A stretch of 64,000 nt of DNA from Schistocerca nitens (GCF_023898315.1 NC_064621.1:124905521-124969520), one strand, 5' to 3'; shown: positions 22,423-33,248, numbered from the stretch's first letter. Numbers and translations are program-made. The notes: generated by a model not told the origin, from the sequence alone.

Positions 22423-22911
22423 TGTTGTGGTTGGCAAGAGAGCCAACACCGTTTTACTAAAGGAGGCCGAAAGGCACGCGTTTTAGCTCACGGAGGCTGG
22501 CGTGAGGTCTGGAACAGGACGAGGAAATTAGAATTTAGAAAAACGGACGTAGCTGGTGGAATACTTAACTTTAATCCATTAAAGATGAACGTCGATTTTG
22601 ACGGTACATGATTCACAATATCAATAGTAACTAATAATGGCGCCTTGCTAGGTCGTAGCAAATGACGTAGCTGAAGGCTATGCTAAACTATCGTCTCGGC
22701 AAATGAGAACGTAAGTAGGCAGTGAACCATCGCTAGCAAAGTCGGCTGTACAACTGGGGCGAGTGCTAGGAAGTCTCTCTAGACCTGCCGTGTGGCGGCG
22801 CTCGGTCTGCAATCACTGATAGAGGAGACACGCGGGGCTGACGTATACTACCGGACCGCGGCCGATTTAAAGGCTATCACCTAGCAAGTGTGGTGTCTGG
22901 CGGTGACATCA
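22423..22911 (-). repeat. 5' LTR of gypsy element
   Basis: 489 bp; on the minus strand it starts TGATGTCACCGCC and ends CCACAACA, the canonical TG...CA. Its first 95 plus-strand bases match the 3' LTR remnant. A TTTAAA-like motif near 22866 could be a promoter element. Confidence 0.85.
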
Positions 22912-24286
22912 AAGGTCATTTTTGCATCTAAACAGTGGAGCCTTTTATTCCCATTTTACGCAGGGTGGACATGTCTCTGCTGATAACCTGTAATCCGCAG
23001 TTGTGCACTTCGTTGGATGTCGCAAAATAATGAGATGCAAATTGTATTCTGTAGTTGAGCACAAAAACTATACGGATTTTGCTCATAAAACTAAAAGAAA
23101 ATGTTCTACACCTATTTTTGTGGAAAGAGGACATTTATTATCGTCGCGATTGTGTTCTCCTTTTCTAATAGATGCTTGATTACAGGAGACACACTGATGT
23201 TAAATACAAATGTTACAGTCGAGTGCTCAGAACGGCGTGGTGGCCTAGTTCCATAGGAGGTCGCGGTTGTCCTTTAGACAAACAACCTGCGGCCAGTATA
23301 GCCCTCATTTATCACTAATTTGCTCTGAAGGGTACCGGCGTCGCGCTCTATTGTATGTGTAGCTTTTGCCACCGTCGATAATGCTGACAGCCCAGCCGAG
23401 TGTTCGTGGCGATGCATGGTACTGAAGACCCAATGGACCGTTTTCCAGAATTACGCTGTCATTCCAGAGGGGCCCAGTCTTTCTGTGAAGAAGGAATTGT
23501 GTTTTTCATTGCAGAACGACAGGCCTATTGGAAGCATTGGGGGGTGTGCCTAGCCTGTGTGAGGTCACCAAAGCAGGTGCGCCACCTAACGATTAGTGGC
23601 GCATGTAGGGGTGGCGCTCTTTCGCTATAGACGAGCAAGTTGCACATGGGATGGCAGTCCTCTTATCTTGTATGTTTAGCTGACAATACATGGTTTTGTG
23701 TTGGTGAAGGACTGTTGCCTCAATTCGGGCAGCGACTGTGGCCAGCTCATGTGCTCCAGAAGGCCTGTGGGCTGCAGAAACGGCTTTGCCCCCCCCCTCC
23801 CCCCTCCTTAGGTGCGTGGATGGATGGCGAGAGGGATGTGAGGGATTAGGGGTGGTAAAAGTGCCTTGCATTTCGACAGTTTCTGAGCGCCTATCGAGGA
23901 GAAGTTCACCACCCCCTGTGCAGTCTTTTGAGACAACGGTTTTCTGCAGTATATGTGTTGCATTATGACCCGAGTGCTGGTTCCTTCACGACAGTTCGGA
24001 GTGTAATTATAACAGTGATGCATTTTTCCATCATTTGTGGTAGTGTGTATTGGCTTCGATTGCCTGAGCTGCATGGTGATTTTTGAGCCTGCGTCTGGGG
24101 CGAACTCTGACATCACAAACCGATAGATACTGTTATCAGCTGTATACTTACAGGTAATACACTTTTTAAACCCGTCTCTGTCTAACTCCAGCATCTGTTC
24201 AGTTGAACACATTTCCCACCAAAAAGAATAAAGAAAGTACCTTACACTCTAGACTTTCTCCTGCGAGCCTGTATGAAGGGTAGACT
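22912..24286. other. No recognised feature
   Basis: Non-coding by inspection. It includes a C-run (23789-23808) and several short open frames without motifs. Confidence 0.4.
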
Positions 24287-24412
24287 TTGAATGTGTGGTT
24301 GGTTGGTTGGTTTTGGGGAAGGAGACCAGACAGCGAGGTCATCGGTCTCATCGGATTAGGGAAGGACGGAGAAGGAAGTCGGCCGTGCCCTTTGAAAGGA
24401 ACCATCCCGTTG
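24287..24412 (+). mobile_element. Truncated SINE-like repeat (GGTTGGTTGG head)
   Basis: It begins with a (GGTT)n run, then CCAGACAGCGAGGTCATCGG, then AGTCGGCCGTGCCCTTT and ends near AACCATCCCG. I recall this as the start of an abundant orthopteran SINE-like repeat; here only the first part remains. The family cannot be confirmed inside the window. Confidence 0.55.
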
Positions 24413-24683
24413 AATGTGTCTGTCGAATGGTATTGTGAAATTTTTTCCCAGAAGGATAACATCAGTTGTGTGGCATCATCAACTTTCGAACTGTAATGTG
24501 ATTTTAGCCATTTCCCGTGAAGCTCTATGAATATAGTTGTGCATTTATGCCTGTTGTTTATGTTAAATGCCGTAATTCGGACCGCTATTTACGTCAGTTT
24601 CCTGACCAAAAAGCTAATCTTCCTCTCTCGAATCTGGTCAGTTTCCATGTGTTTGGGGGGCGGGGGGGGGGGGGGAGGGTGGG

Positions 24684-24870
24684 TGTACTTGTGCTTTCCA
24701 TCGAGAAGGAGCAGGGTTCAAGTCCCAGAAAGAGCACTGTCATTTATAATTTTGCACCTAGTCCGAGCACCTCTGCTGATATAATTGTTTTAAGGCGTGT
24801 GTACTTGTGCTTTCCATCCAGAAGGACCAGAGTTCGAGTCCCGTAAAGGGTACTGCCAGTTTTAATTTCC
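24684..24870 (+). repeat. Tandem pair of tRNA-like segments
   Basis: TGTACTTGTGCTTTCCATC occurs at 24684 and again at 24800 (116-bp step). Each is followed by a B-box-like GTTC(A/G)AGTCCC and a T-rich tail. A G-run (24656-24675) lies just upstream. This looks like two copies of a short tRNA-derived unit in tandem. Confidence 0.55.
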
Positions 24871-24879
24871 CGCCAATTC

Positions 24880-25390
24880 CGTGGTAGGGGATGGGACAAG
24901 AGGTCACCAAAGCCCTGGGAGTAAGAAATTCCTACTGAAATTCGAATTCCCGCAAAAACTTGAAATTTCCGCCAATAGGGTAGTTGAGGCTGGGGGCGGT
25001 AGAGGGGGGGGGGGAGGCACTGAGACTACGTGGATGTCATGGGTGGTGGAGGGGGCGTGGTGGCGGGGTGAATTAATTGCTCAGTTTAAATAATTTGCAT
25101 GTCAATTTGGTATTAATTTGGCATCAAAATTGCGGTGAGAGCCTCTTTAACCTAATACTTCCATTATTTATGTTGTACTGCAGGCGATATATTTTACTGC
25201 AAAGTCGCTTGCCCAGGTTCGGCTGATAAATACATTATTGTACGAGAATACATTTCATTTGAAATTCGGAATAACAAAGGCGCTGTAATATGTTATTTAT
25301 CCGCCGTCACCAGGCCAACGTTTTTCAAGTAAAATATCTCACCGGTACGAGAACATACATAATGGACGTACAAGTAAAGGTTGTAGATAC
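24880..25390. other. Unassigned, G-rich
   Basis: Contains a long G-run near 25003-25013 and GGTGG-rich sequence, then AT-rich DNA; no gene recognised. Confidence 0.35.
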
Positions 25391-25394
25391 GTGG

Positions 25395-25575
25395 TTGACG
25401 ACGTAATGGAGTTTGGGTCTGGCTGTGAATGGTGCATGGATAGCCCAATGATAAGGTAACCGCTCGCGATCTGCGGGAAATGCGATCTGGAGTCCCGTCT
25501 GGCACAAATTTTCATTGTCGTCATTCCGTTACGCAGCTGATGGTTGCCCATGTTCAATTAAAGGCTTGTGTTGTC
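25395..25575 (+). mobile_element. SINE (family 3), degenerate
   Basis: A tRNA-like head (GATAGCCCAATGATAAGG with a degenerate A box, CCGCTCGCGATCTGCGGG anticodon-arm-like stem, and GGAGTCCCG in the B-box position) is followed by CATTGTCGTCATTCCG and a unique tail. The tail matches the piece at 11260-11345. Boundaries are approximate and no direct repeat was found. Confidence 0.55.
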
Positions 25576-25783
25576 GAGGTTTTATTTCAAATATTCTCGG
25601 TGTACTAATTGCCGCATAGATGGATTAACACACACAGAGCAGTTCACATAATTCGTTGTATAGGATGATTACAATTAAACTTTCGCTACCTGCGCCATGG
25701 TAGACGGGAAACTATTTATCGTGCTGGTACCTAACTTTATGGGAATGATGTTCGGATTATGCGCTGCTGGATTTACCCCGTTT

Positions 25784-25972
25784 TGGCCTGCCGGAGTGGC
25801 CGTGCGGTTCTAGGCGCTACAGTCTGGAGCCGGGCGACCGCTACGGTCGAATCCTGCCTCGGGCATGGATGTGTGTGATGTCCTTAGGTTAGTTAGGTTT
25901 AAGTAGTTCTAAGTTCCAGGCGAGTGATGACCTCAGAAGTTAAGTCGCATAGTGTTCAGAGCCATTTGAACC
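25784..25972 (+). mobile_element. SINE (family 1), complete
   Basis: Plus-strand copy with A-box GGAGTGGCCGTGCGG, a B box damaged by deletion (the GCAGGTT of better copies is missing before CGAATCC), the GGGCATGGATGTGTGTGATG body and the tail ending CCATTTGAACC. Direct repeats of 13 bp with one mismatch flank it: ATTTACCCCGTTT (25771-25783) and ATTTACCCAGTTT (25973-25985). Confidence 0.92.
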
Positions 25973-25985
25973 ATTTACCCAGTTT

Positions 25986-26433
25986 GTAGTGTTAGTCTCA
26001 TAACTTGGCGTTAGGTGCCGGTATTGGTACGGTGGGGTAGGCTTGAAACTCTAGAATCAGTGTGCATTACAACTGCAGACCGTCAACATTGGTCTGGACA
26101 AGGTGAGCAGGGATTCACTCGTAAAGCTATTTAACTGAAACAGTAGCAACAGTGCTGTGCACGAGTTGTGTGACCTCAGCTGCACATGCTATGATCCAAC
26201 ATCCCAACTGAGATTTTTGGGGGAGCAGTAGAGCAATCATAGAGCATTAAAGGGTGTCGTGGATGCAAGTGCTCGTCATATTGAGCAAAATTTTGAGACT
26301 GGAACGTAAACATGATACACAATTAACACATGTTACGCTATCATTTCGAAATTAAATGTGTTTATTTCAGTGGTTTATTCGGTATTTCTCTTCCACATGT
26401 CCTTACAAATATTTCGTTGGCCTAAGGTACGGG
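25986..26433. other. No recognised feature
   Basis: Non-coding flank between a SINE and the full-length RTE LINE; nothing recognised. Confidence 0.4.
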
Positions 26434-26513
26434 GGACCACCTTGGTCTAGGGGTAGCGTCTTTGATTCATAATCAAAACGTCTCCGGTCCCGGGTTCGAT
26501 CCCCGCCACTGCC
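26434..26513 (+). promoter_or_regulatory. tRNA-like module at the RTE 5' end
   Basis: It contains A-box-like TGGTCTAGGGG, an arm TTTGA-TTCATAA-TCAAA with a 7-base loop whose anticodon position reads CAT, and B-box GGGTTCGATCCC in a T-arm-like hairpin. The acceptor stem does not pair, so it is not a tRNA gene. It could be an internal RNA polymerase III-type promoter; this is inference. Confidence 0.65.
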
Positions 26514-26653
26514 AATATTTTGATTAATAATCAGCATTGGCGGCCGAAGACTTCCGGCATAAGAAGTCAGCCTCATTCTGCCAACGGCCTTGTCAAAGAG
26601 GGCGGACGAGCGGATAGAGGTTCAGGGCACTCTCTTGTCCTAGGGGTGGGAAA

Positions 26654-29600
26654 TTGCCCCTAAAGGCGGAAGAATCAGCAATGATCAACGACATGAGGAT
26701 GCAGAAGGCAATGGAAACCACTGCATTAAAGACACGTAACGTGTATCCACAGGACATGTGGCCTGTAATTGAAGTAAGTGTCATGATGATCTCTCCATTG
26801 GCAAAAGATTCCGGAATAGTCCCCCATTCGGATCTCCGGGAGGGGACTGCCAAGGGGGAGGTTACCATGAGAAAAAGATTGAATAATCAACGAAAGGATA
26901 ACGTTCTACGAGTCGGGGCGTGGGTTGTCAGAAGCTTTAACGTGGTAGGGAAACTAGAAAATCTGAAAAGGGAAATGCAAAGGCTCAACCTAGATATAGT
27001 AGGGGTCAGTGAAGTGAAGTGGAAGGAAGACAAGGATTTCTGGTCAGATGAGTATCGGGTAATATCAACAGCAGCAGAAAATGGTATAACAGGTGTAGGA
27101 TTCGTTATGAATAGGAAGGTAGGGCAGAGGGTGTGTTACTGTGAACAGTTCAGTGACCGGGTTGTTCTAATCAGAATCGACAGCAGACCAACACCGACAA
27201 CGATAGTTCAGGTATACATGCCGACGTCGCAAGCTGAAGATGAGCAGATAGAGAAAGTGTATGAGGATATTGAAAGGGTAATGCAGTATGTAAAGGGGGA
27301 CGAAAATCTAATAGTCATGGGCGACTGGAATGCAGTTGTAGGGGAAGGAGTAGAAGAAAAGGTTACAGGAGAATATGGGCTTGGGACAAGGAATGAAAGA
27401 GGAGAAAGACTAATTGAGTTCTGTAACAAGTTTCGGCTAGTAATAGCGAATACCCTGTTCAAGAATCACAAGAGGAGGAGGTATACTTGGAAAAGGCCGG
27501 GAGATACGGGAAGATTTCAATTAGATTACATCATGGTCAGACAGAGATTCCGAAATCAGATACTGGATTGTAAGGCGTACCCAGGAGCAGATATAGACTC
27601 AGATCACAATATAGTAGTGATGAAGAGTAGGCTGAAGTTCAAGACATTAGTCAGGAAGAATCAATACGCAAAGAAGTGGGATACGGAAGTACTAAGGAAT
27701 GACGAGATACGTTTGAAGTTCTCTAACGCTATAGATACAGCAATAAGGAATAGCGCAGTAGGCAGTACAGTTGAAGAGGAATGGACATCTCTAAAAAGGA
27801 CCATCATAGAAGTTGGGAAGGAAAACATAGGTACAAAGAAGGTAGCTGCGAAGAAATCATGGGTAACAGAAGAAATACTTCAGTTGATTGATGAAAGGAG
27901 GAAGTACAAACATGTTGCGGGAAAATCAGGAATACAGAAATACAAGTCGCTGAGGAATGAAATAAATAGGAAGTGCAGGGAAGCTAAGACGAAATGGCTG
28001 CAGGAAAAATGTGAAGACATCGAAAAAGATATGATTGTCGGAAGGACAGACTCAGCATACAGGAAAGTCAAAACAACCTTTGGTGACATTAAAAGGAACG
28101 GTGGTAACATTAAGAGTGCAACGGGAATTCCACTGCTAAATGCAGAGGAGAGAGCAGATAGGTGGAAAGAATACATTGAAAGCCTCTATGAGGGTGAAGA
28201 GTTGTCTGATGTGATAGAAGAAGAAACTGGAGTCGATTTAGAAGAGATAGGGGATCCAGTATTAGAATCGGAATTTAAAAGAGCTTTGGAGGACTTACGG
28301 TCAAATAAGGCAGAAGGGATAGATAACATTCCATCAGAATTTCTAAAATCATTGGGGGAAGTGGCAACAAAACGACTGTTCACGTTGGTGTGTAGAATAT
28401 ATGAGTCTGGCGATATACCATCTGACTTTCGGAAAAGCATCATCCACACAATTCCGAAGACGGCAAGAGCTGACAAGTGCGAGAATTATCGCACAATCAG
28501 CTTAACAGCTCATGCATCGAAGCTGCTTACAAGAATAATATACAGAAGAATGGAAAAGAAAATTGAGAATGCGCTAGGTGACGATCAGTTTGGCTTTAGG
28601 AAAAGTAAAGGGACGAGAGAGGCCATTCTGACGTTACGGCTAATAATGGAAGCAAGGCTAAAGAAAAATCAAGACACTTTCATAGGATTTGTCGACCTGG
28701 AAAAAGCGTTCGACAATATAAAATGGTGTAAGCTGTTCGAGATTATGAAAAAAGTAGGGGTAAGTTATAGGGAGAGACGGGTCATATACAATATGTACAA
28801 CAACCAAGAGGGAATAATAAGAGTGGACGATCAAGAACGAAGTGCTCGTATTAAGAAGGGTGTAAGACAAGGCTGTAGCCTTTCGCCCCTACTCTTCAAT
28901 CTGTACATCGAGGAAGCAATGATGGAAATAAAAGAAAGGTTCAGGAGTGGAATTAAAATACAAGGTGAAAGGATATCAATGATACGATTCGCTGATGACA
29001 TTGCTATCCTGAGTGAAAGTGAAGAGGAATTAAATGATCTGCTGAACGGAATGAACAGTCTAATGAGTACACAGTATGGTTTGAGAGTAAATCGGAGAAA
29101 GACGAAGGTAATGAGAAGTAGTAGAAATGAGAACAGCGAGAAACTTAACATCAGGATTGATGGTCACGAAGTCAATGAAGTTAAGGAATTCTGCTACCTA
29201 GGCAATAAAATAACTAATGACGGACGGAGCAAGGAGGACATCAAAAGCAGACTCGCTACGGCAAAAAAGGCATTTCTGGCCAAGAGAAGTCTACTAATAT
29301 CAAATACCGACCTTAATTTGAGGAAGAAATTTCTGAGGATGTACGTCTGGAGTACAGCATTGTATGGTAGTGAAACATGGACTGTGGGAAAACCGGAACA
29401 GAAGAGAATCGAAGCATTTGAGATGTGGTGCTATAGACGAATGTTGTAAATTAGGTGGACTGATAAGGTAAGGAATGAGGAGGTTCTACGCAGAATCGGA
29501 GAGGAAAGGAATATGTGGAAAACACTGATAAGGAGAAGGGTCAGGATGATAGGACATCTGCTACGACATGAGGGAATGACTTCCATGGTACTAGAGGGAG

Positions 29601-29752
29601 CTGTAGAGGGCAAAAACTGTAGAGGAAGACAGAGATTGGAATACGTCAAGCAAATAATTGAGGACTTAGGTTGCAAGTGCTACTCTGAGATGAAGAGATT
29701 AGCACAGGAAAGGATTTTGTGGCGGGCTGCATCAAACCAGTCAGTAGACTGA
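26654..29752 (+). pseudogene. RTE ORF: endonuclease plus reverse transcriptase
   Basis: A 931-codon frame to a TAA at 29447-29449, then a further 101 in-frame codons to TGA at 29750-29752. Endonuclease motifs: GAWVVRS (residues 88-94), VSEVKW with Glu120, MGDWNA with Asp224/Asn226, DSDH with Asp317/His318. Reverse transcriptase: DQFGFRKSKGTREAILTLR, FVDLEKAFDN, RQGCSLSPLLF and FADD with Asp781/Asp782. The C-terminus has WSTALYGSETW and WCYRRML. Two faults stand out: residue 91 is Val where family members have the conserved Asn (WNVRS), and RML-stop-IRW where the copy at 46.1 kb reads RMLKIRW. The start could be 26654 or the ATG at 26867, just before the endonuclease. Confidence 0.92.
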
Positions 29753-29772
29753 TGACCAAAAAAAAAAAAAAA

Positions 29773-30787
29773 GGTAATCCTCGTCTCATCAGGGCTCTAT
29801 CAAGTACTGAAAATTTAATTCTAACCACAGTAACTACAGTGCAATTAGAATTACTTTGCACATGTAAATTTCCTGGTATCTGACTTGGCCAGCCGCGCCC
29901 TACAGCCCAGCATACAAACACTCCATAATTGCCGTCTGTCTGGCAGGCGCTCTGTTGCAGCTGTCGGTGCGCCGCGACAGTTGAAGACCAGGACGCTCAT
30001 TCGCCGGCTGTCGGGTAAAAGGTAATTTTCATCGCACTTTAATGAGAATCCTGTTTCTCATGAAACTCAAAGGATTTCGTGTTTAGGAGATGCAGTGAAC
30101 ACTGCATGCAATCGAATGTGCGCAGATATAGACGAGATAGGCACAAAAGCATATCACTGGACCCATAAAATTAAAATTTTCATACTTGAAACTAATTTCT
30201 AATTTTGGAAAACAAAGAACAAGGTTCAAAACAAATCTGTAATTATTTTTACATAGATATTTACAAGAGAAGTGTCAAAGAAAACAAGAGGCTCCTAGAT
30301 TTTTGTAATTGGCGCACAGTACTGCTTGGGCCGGGAACTAAGAGCAGGTAACTGTTCACCACTGAGACACGTATGAGTGTTGCCACACCGTCAGATTTCA
30401 ATTCAGGCTTTCTGCTTTTAGCTTCTTCTTTCGCTTTTTCTACTTTCATTTTAATTAAAATTAATTCATCTGATACGAGACGTACTTTTGCAATTTTTTA
30501 AATATGTCTAAAGCCATGCATGTGTCATCTGTTACGTTCCTCAAACCTGGTAGTCAAGGGAAGGCAGGATTCGGTTACGATTGTGGACGGGGCCGTAATC
30601 AGTTACTATTGGTTGCCAGTTACACACAGTTTATTTTAAACGAGTAATTCCAGACACAACAATAGATAAAAATACCATACGCTATTAATGAAGGAATGAA
30701 GAACTGTGTAGATAATAGTGTTTTCAGTGAGTTACAATTTAGCAAATCATTATTAAATACAGATACAGCAGATAACGTTTCAAAAGC
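29773..30787. other. No recognised feature
   Basis: Mixed-composition non-coding DNA between the RTE poly(A) and the three-unit repeat; nothing recognised. Confidence 0.4.
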
Positions 30788-31056
30788 AAGCCACTGTGAT
30801 CTGGGCAGAAGGCCTTACACGCCAGGAATGGCAATAAATTAAGAATGGTTTAAAACTCGTCACAACTTACAAATTACAGGTATTCAAATATTAAATTCAA
30901 GTCGCCACAACCACAGCAGAAGGCATCAGACGCCAGGAATGGCAGTAGAAAGGTTTTAAAGGCTTACTACGTAAATACAAATAGCAAATTAGAATTTTAA
31001 GGCAAGTGACCACAATCACGGCTGAAGGCCTTACACGCCAGGAACCGCAATAAAAT
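30788..31056 (+). repeat. Three degenerate units of a 105-111 bp repeat
   Basis: The motif CCAC(A)...GAAGGCCTTACACGCCAGGAA...GCAATAAA appears three times, with GCCAGGAA at 30821, 30932 and 31037 (steps of 111 and 105). The intervening AT-rich halves are less conserved. It could be internal repeats of an LTR or of a non-autonomous element. Confidence 0.7.
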
Positions 31057-31110
31057 TTAAAAATTCAGAAACCTGCTGTAAATCAGCAAATACAGTAGCA
31101 TAGGTTAATT

Positions 31111-31314
31111 GCCGGCCTCAGTTGCCGAGCGGTTCTAGGCCCTTCAGTCTGTAACCGCGGGACCACTAAGGTCACAGGTTCCAATCCCGCCTCGGGCATG
31201 GATGTGTGTGATGACCTTAGGTTAGTTAAGTTTAAGTGGTTCTAAGCTGTAGGGGACTGATGACCTCAGATGTTAAGTCCCATAGTGCTCAGAGCTATTT
31301 GAACATTTTTTCAA
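31111..31314 (+). mobile_element. SINE (family 1), complete
   Basis: tRNA-like head (CAGTTGCCGAGCGG A box; CAGGTTCCAATCCC B box with one change), GGCATGGATGTGTGTGATG body, tail ending GAGCTATTTGAAC plus a T-run. Fifteen-base direct repeats with one mismatch: TAGCATAGGTTAATT (31096-31110) and TAGCAAAGGTTAATT (31315-31329). Confidence 0.92.
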
Positions 31315-31329
31315 TAGCAAAGGTTAATT

Positions 31330-32487
31330 AAAAAAACAAGAACAAGAACACAATGTCTTACAAGAACCAAGAGGCCACAAACGGTGCTCCAGGAATCTAC
31401 CTCTGAGAAGGTCCAGCAACAAACACTTTCGCGAGTGATAAGATATTCAGACAAGAGTTGCACACTTCACAAGATAGTAATCCAGACCAGCGGCAGTCTA
31501 ACGAATGACTAATGTCAACTGTTGCTTAAACTACCTGCCGTCCGATAAACCAAATGAAACGATGGAACAATACGCCAAGGCCGGAACCGGCGGTCTGCAC
31601 TACGTCCCCACAATAGTGTGTTTAGAGCTTACGGAACGAGAAAGGAACCACTACCATCAGAGTAGAAGAATCACCCCTGCTCTTCGCCTCGGCGACACTA
31701 TGAACAGCAACACGATCCCAAGTCAGTGGAGAATCGCGAGACATCACAATGGTGGAGATTTCTCTACTGGAATTAAAATGCACTCATCTTAAAGCTTGCT
31801 GGATCCGGTTTACGACGAGGTCGTGCACCCTCTTGACCACAGCCCTTCCATTCGGCAGTGTATGCGAGCCGCCAGCGGTCCCGGCGTGTTCCGGCACTGC
31901 GCGGTCCTGGCTCCTCCACAGTCCCCTACCGAGCTGGCCCACTCACAAGGCCGGGAAAACAACGACGTCGTCCCAAAGATGGGGCAACAGTTACTACATA
32001 TCGATAACCGCCGCTGCTGCCACTAACGGACAGGCAACGTTTTCCGAAACCGAATGGCGCCAGTCGACACGAGAAGGACAAACAACCGCAACCATGCCAA
32101 CTAAACGGTACCGCTCGGTCTCCAACAGAGGGCGGAGACCTACAAACAGCATCAACGCGAGCCGCAGCACGACTCAAAATATGATACACAGAGTGAATTA
32201 TTATTGCACATACTTCGGTGCAGACCAATACAATTGCCAAATTAGAACTATAAATATACTCATTCCTTGATTTATCTGGATATGAGGCAACGAAGTAAAA
32301 ACGAGTATTTACAGTACGTTTCGCCAAGTGCATCCGTCCAATATTATGTCATGGGACACATGCACTTTTGTAAACACTAGTTTTAACTTTGACACGGCAG
32401 TGCATCTTGTGTTCATTACGACTTCATACACATGCAAGAGAGATGGGATACTAAATGGTGCAGCAACAGTCGTCGTAGGGAAGTTGG
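31330..32487. other. Unassigned, GC-rich, possible LTR
   Basis: Overlapping open frames on both strands (31749-32270 plus, 31926-32333 minus) have no recognisable domain and the sequence is GC-rich compared with its flanks. Together with the upstream three-unit repeat it might be one long terminal repeat or regulatory region of an unidentified retroelement; no second copy exists here to test this. Confidence 0.25.
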
Positions 32488-32498
32488 ACAGTAGCAGA

Positions 32499-32602
32499 AA
32501 TCAAAATATCCACGGGTGTGCTGCCGGTCTATAGTGTCCAACGGGCACAATATTTCGGCGATCATACATGTCGCCATCATCAGGTGAACTGACGGACTGA
32601 GC
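32499..32602 (-). repeat. Penelope-like inverted terminal repeat, left arm
   Basis: It matches the right arm in inverted orientation with very few differences. On the minus strand it contains CTGATGA, a 5-bp stem GGCGA/TCGCC and GAAA (32553-32583), the signature of a hammerhead ribozyme core apart from one extra T after CTGATGA. Confidence 0.85.
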
Positions 32603-32644
32603 TCCTGTGAACGTGCCGGCACGGAGATCCGTACGCTAAGGCTG

Positions 32645-33190
32645 CTAAGAGGGAACTGGGTTCGGTCGCGGCGGCGGCAGAATTAAATACCCTCCGCCCG
32701 CGGCGCGCTCCCTCCGCCGTCCGCGCCCCGCGCCACGGTCGCGCGGTGGAACAGATTGCGACGGCGTCTGAGATGACGTCGGTGTGATGGCTCTGTCCGC
32801 CGTGGTCGTCACAACTATACGTTTGCTCGATTTACTCTTGATTAACCCAATCGCTGGTTCCCAGGCCTTGCTAAGATTATAGCCACAGTCACGGTTTATG
32901 AGGTCGTCATTGGTGCGAAATTCGATGGCCTCTCTAACAACGCTGTCCCAGTATCTCGACGTCTGTACCAGAATCCTCGTGCGGTCATACTCCATGGCGT
33001 GATTTTCCGACAAACAATGTTCAGCGACCGCCGACTTGCTCGGATACATCAGTCGAGTGTGCCTCTGGTGTTCACGGCATCGATCCTCGACGGTACGCAT
33101 CGTCTGACCAATATACGACTTGCCACATTGACACGGAATCTGGTACACGCCGGCCTTCCTCAAACCGAGGTCATCTTTGGCACTCCCCAA
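32645..33190 (-). CDS. GIY-YIG endonuclease domain of Penelope-like element (fragment)
   Basis: This is the C-terminal nuclease of a Penelope-like polyprotein. Near the N-terminus the frame reads GVYQIPCQCGKSYIGQT, giving the G-[VI]-Y and Y-I-G pair with an inserted C-x-C typical of these elements. The downstream catalytic region follows: RCREHQRHTRL (Arg), AEHCLSENHAMEY, and the EAIEF Glu region. It ends in a basic, Pro/Arg/Gly-rich tail of about 60 residues. The nuclease domain is unbroken. Upstream, RVGTVFCPPNKT-like coding sequence continues towards the right arm but in another frame, so a 1-nt shift precedes the nuclease. The listed ATG is only the first Met of the open part, not a true start. 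Confidence 0.88.
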   Translation of the reverse strand: MGSAKDDLGLRKAGVYQIPCQCGKSYIGQTMRTVEDRCREHQRHTRLMYPSKSAVAEHCLSENHAMEYDRTRILVQTSRYWDSVVREAIEFRTNDDLINRDCGYNLSKAWEPAIGLIKSKSSKRIVVTTTADRAITPTSSQTPSQSVPPRDRGAGRGRRRERAAGGGYLILPPPRPNPVPS

Positions 33191-33248
33191 CAGTGCACGT
33201 TTTATTTGGAGGACAAAACACAGTTCCGACCCGGTGTTTCTTCAGAAT

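Larger units (their letters stand above)
18734..22911 (-). mobile_element. Ty3/gypsy LTR retrotransposon, internally deleted
   Basis: Minus-strand element with the order 5' LTR (22423-22911), gag, zinc knuckles, protease, reverse transcriptase, RNase H, integrase, and a remnant of the 3' LTR (18734-18828). The Ty3/gypsy order (integrase after RNase H) is clear. The 3' LTR keeps only its first 95 plus-strand bases and joins directly to integrase coding sequence, so the rest of that LTR and the integrase C-terminus are deleted. Five bases outside each LTR (GGTAA and AAGGT) do not match, so no target-site duplication is preserved. Every coding segment carries lesions; no envelope-like frame is seen. 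Confidence 0.9.
26434..29772 (+). mobile_element. RTE-clade LINE (family A), nearly full length
   Basis: About 3.3 kb: tRNA-like 5' leader, one long ORF with endonuclease and reverse transcriptase, a very short 3' untranslated part (the frame ends 7 bases before the A-run) and poly(A) at 29759-29772. This compact form is usual for RTE/BovB-type elements, often mis-annotated as craniofacial development protein 2. A second, 5'-truncated copy is at 45738-46252 on the minus strand. No clear target-site duplication was found (a weak AAGGTA match flanks both ends). It is the best preserved LINE in the window. Confidence 0.92.

Noticed and set aside
26434-26513. Possible tRNA-Met gene
   Set aside because: The anticodon arm and T arm fit, but the acceptor stem does not pair and the sequence continues directly into the LINE.
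27880-28476. Minus-strand frames inside the RTE ORF
   Set aside because: Shadows of the A/G-rich sense codons; no motif.
26654-29449. Annotation as a host craniofacial development protein 2 gene
   Set aside because: That name commonly comes from RTE/BovB endonuclease homology; reverse transcriptase, poly(A) and a second copy show it is a LINE.
30788-31056. CRISPR-like array
   Set aside because: Only three degenerate long units with similar spacers in a eukaryotic repeat landscape; not a CRISPR.
31749-32333. 173-codon plus and 135-codon minus frames as host genes
   Set aside because: Low-complexity translations without domain features; the overlap on both strands suggests a compositional artefact.
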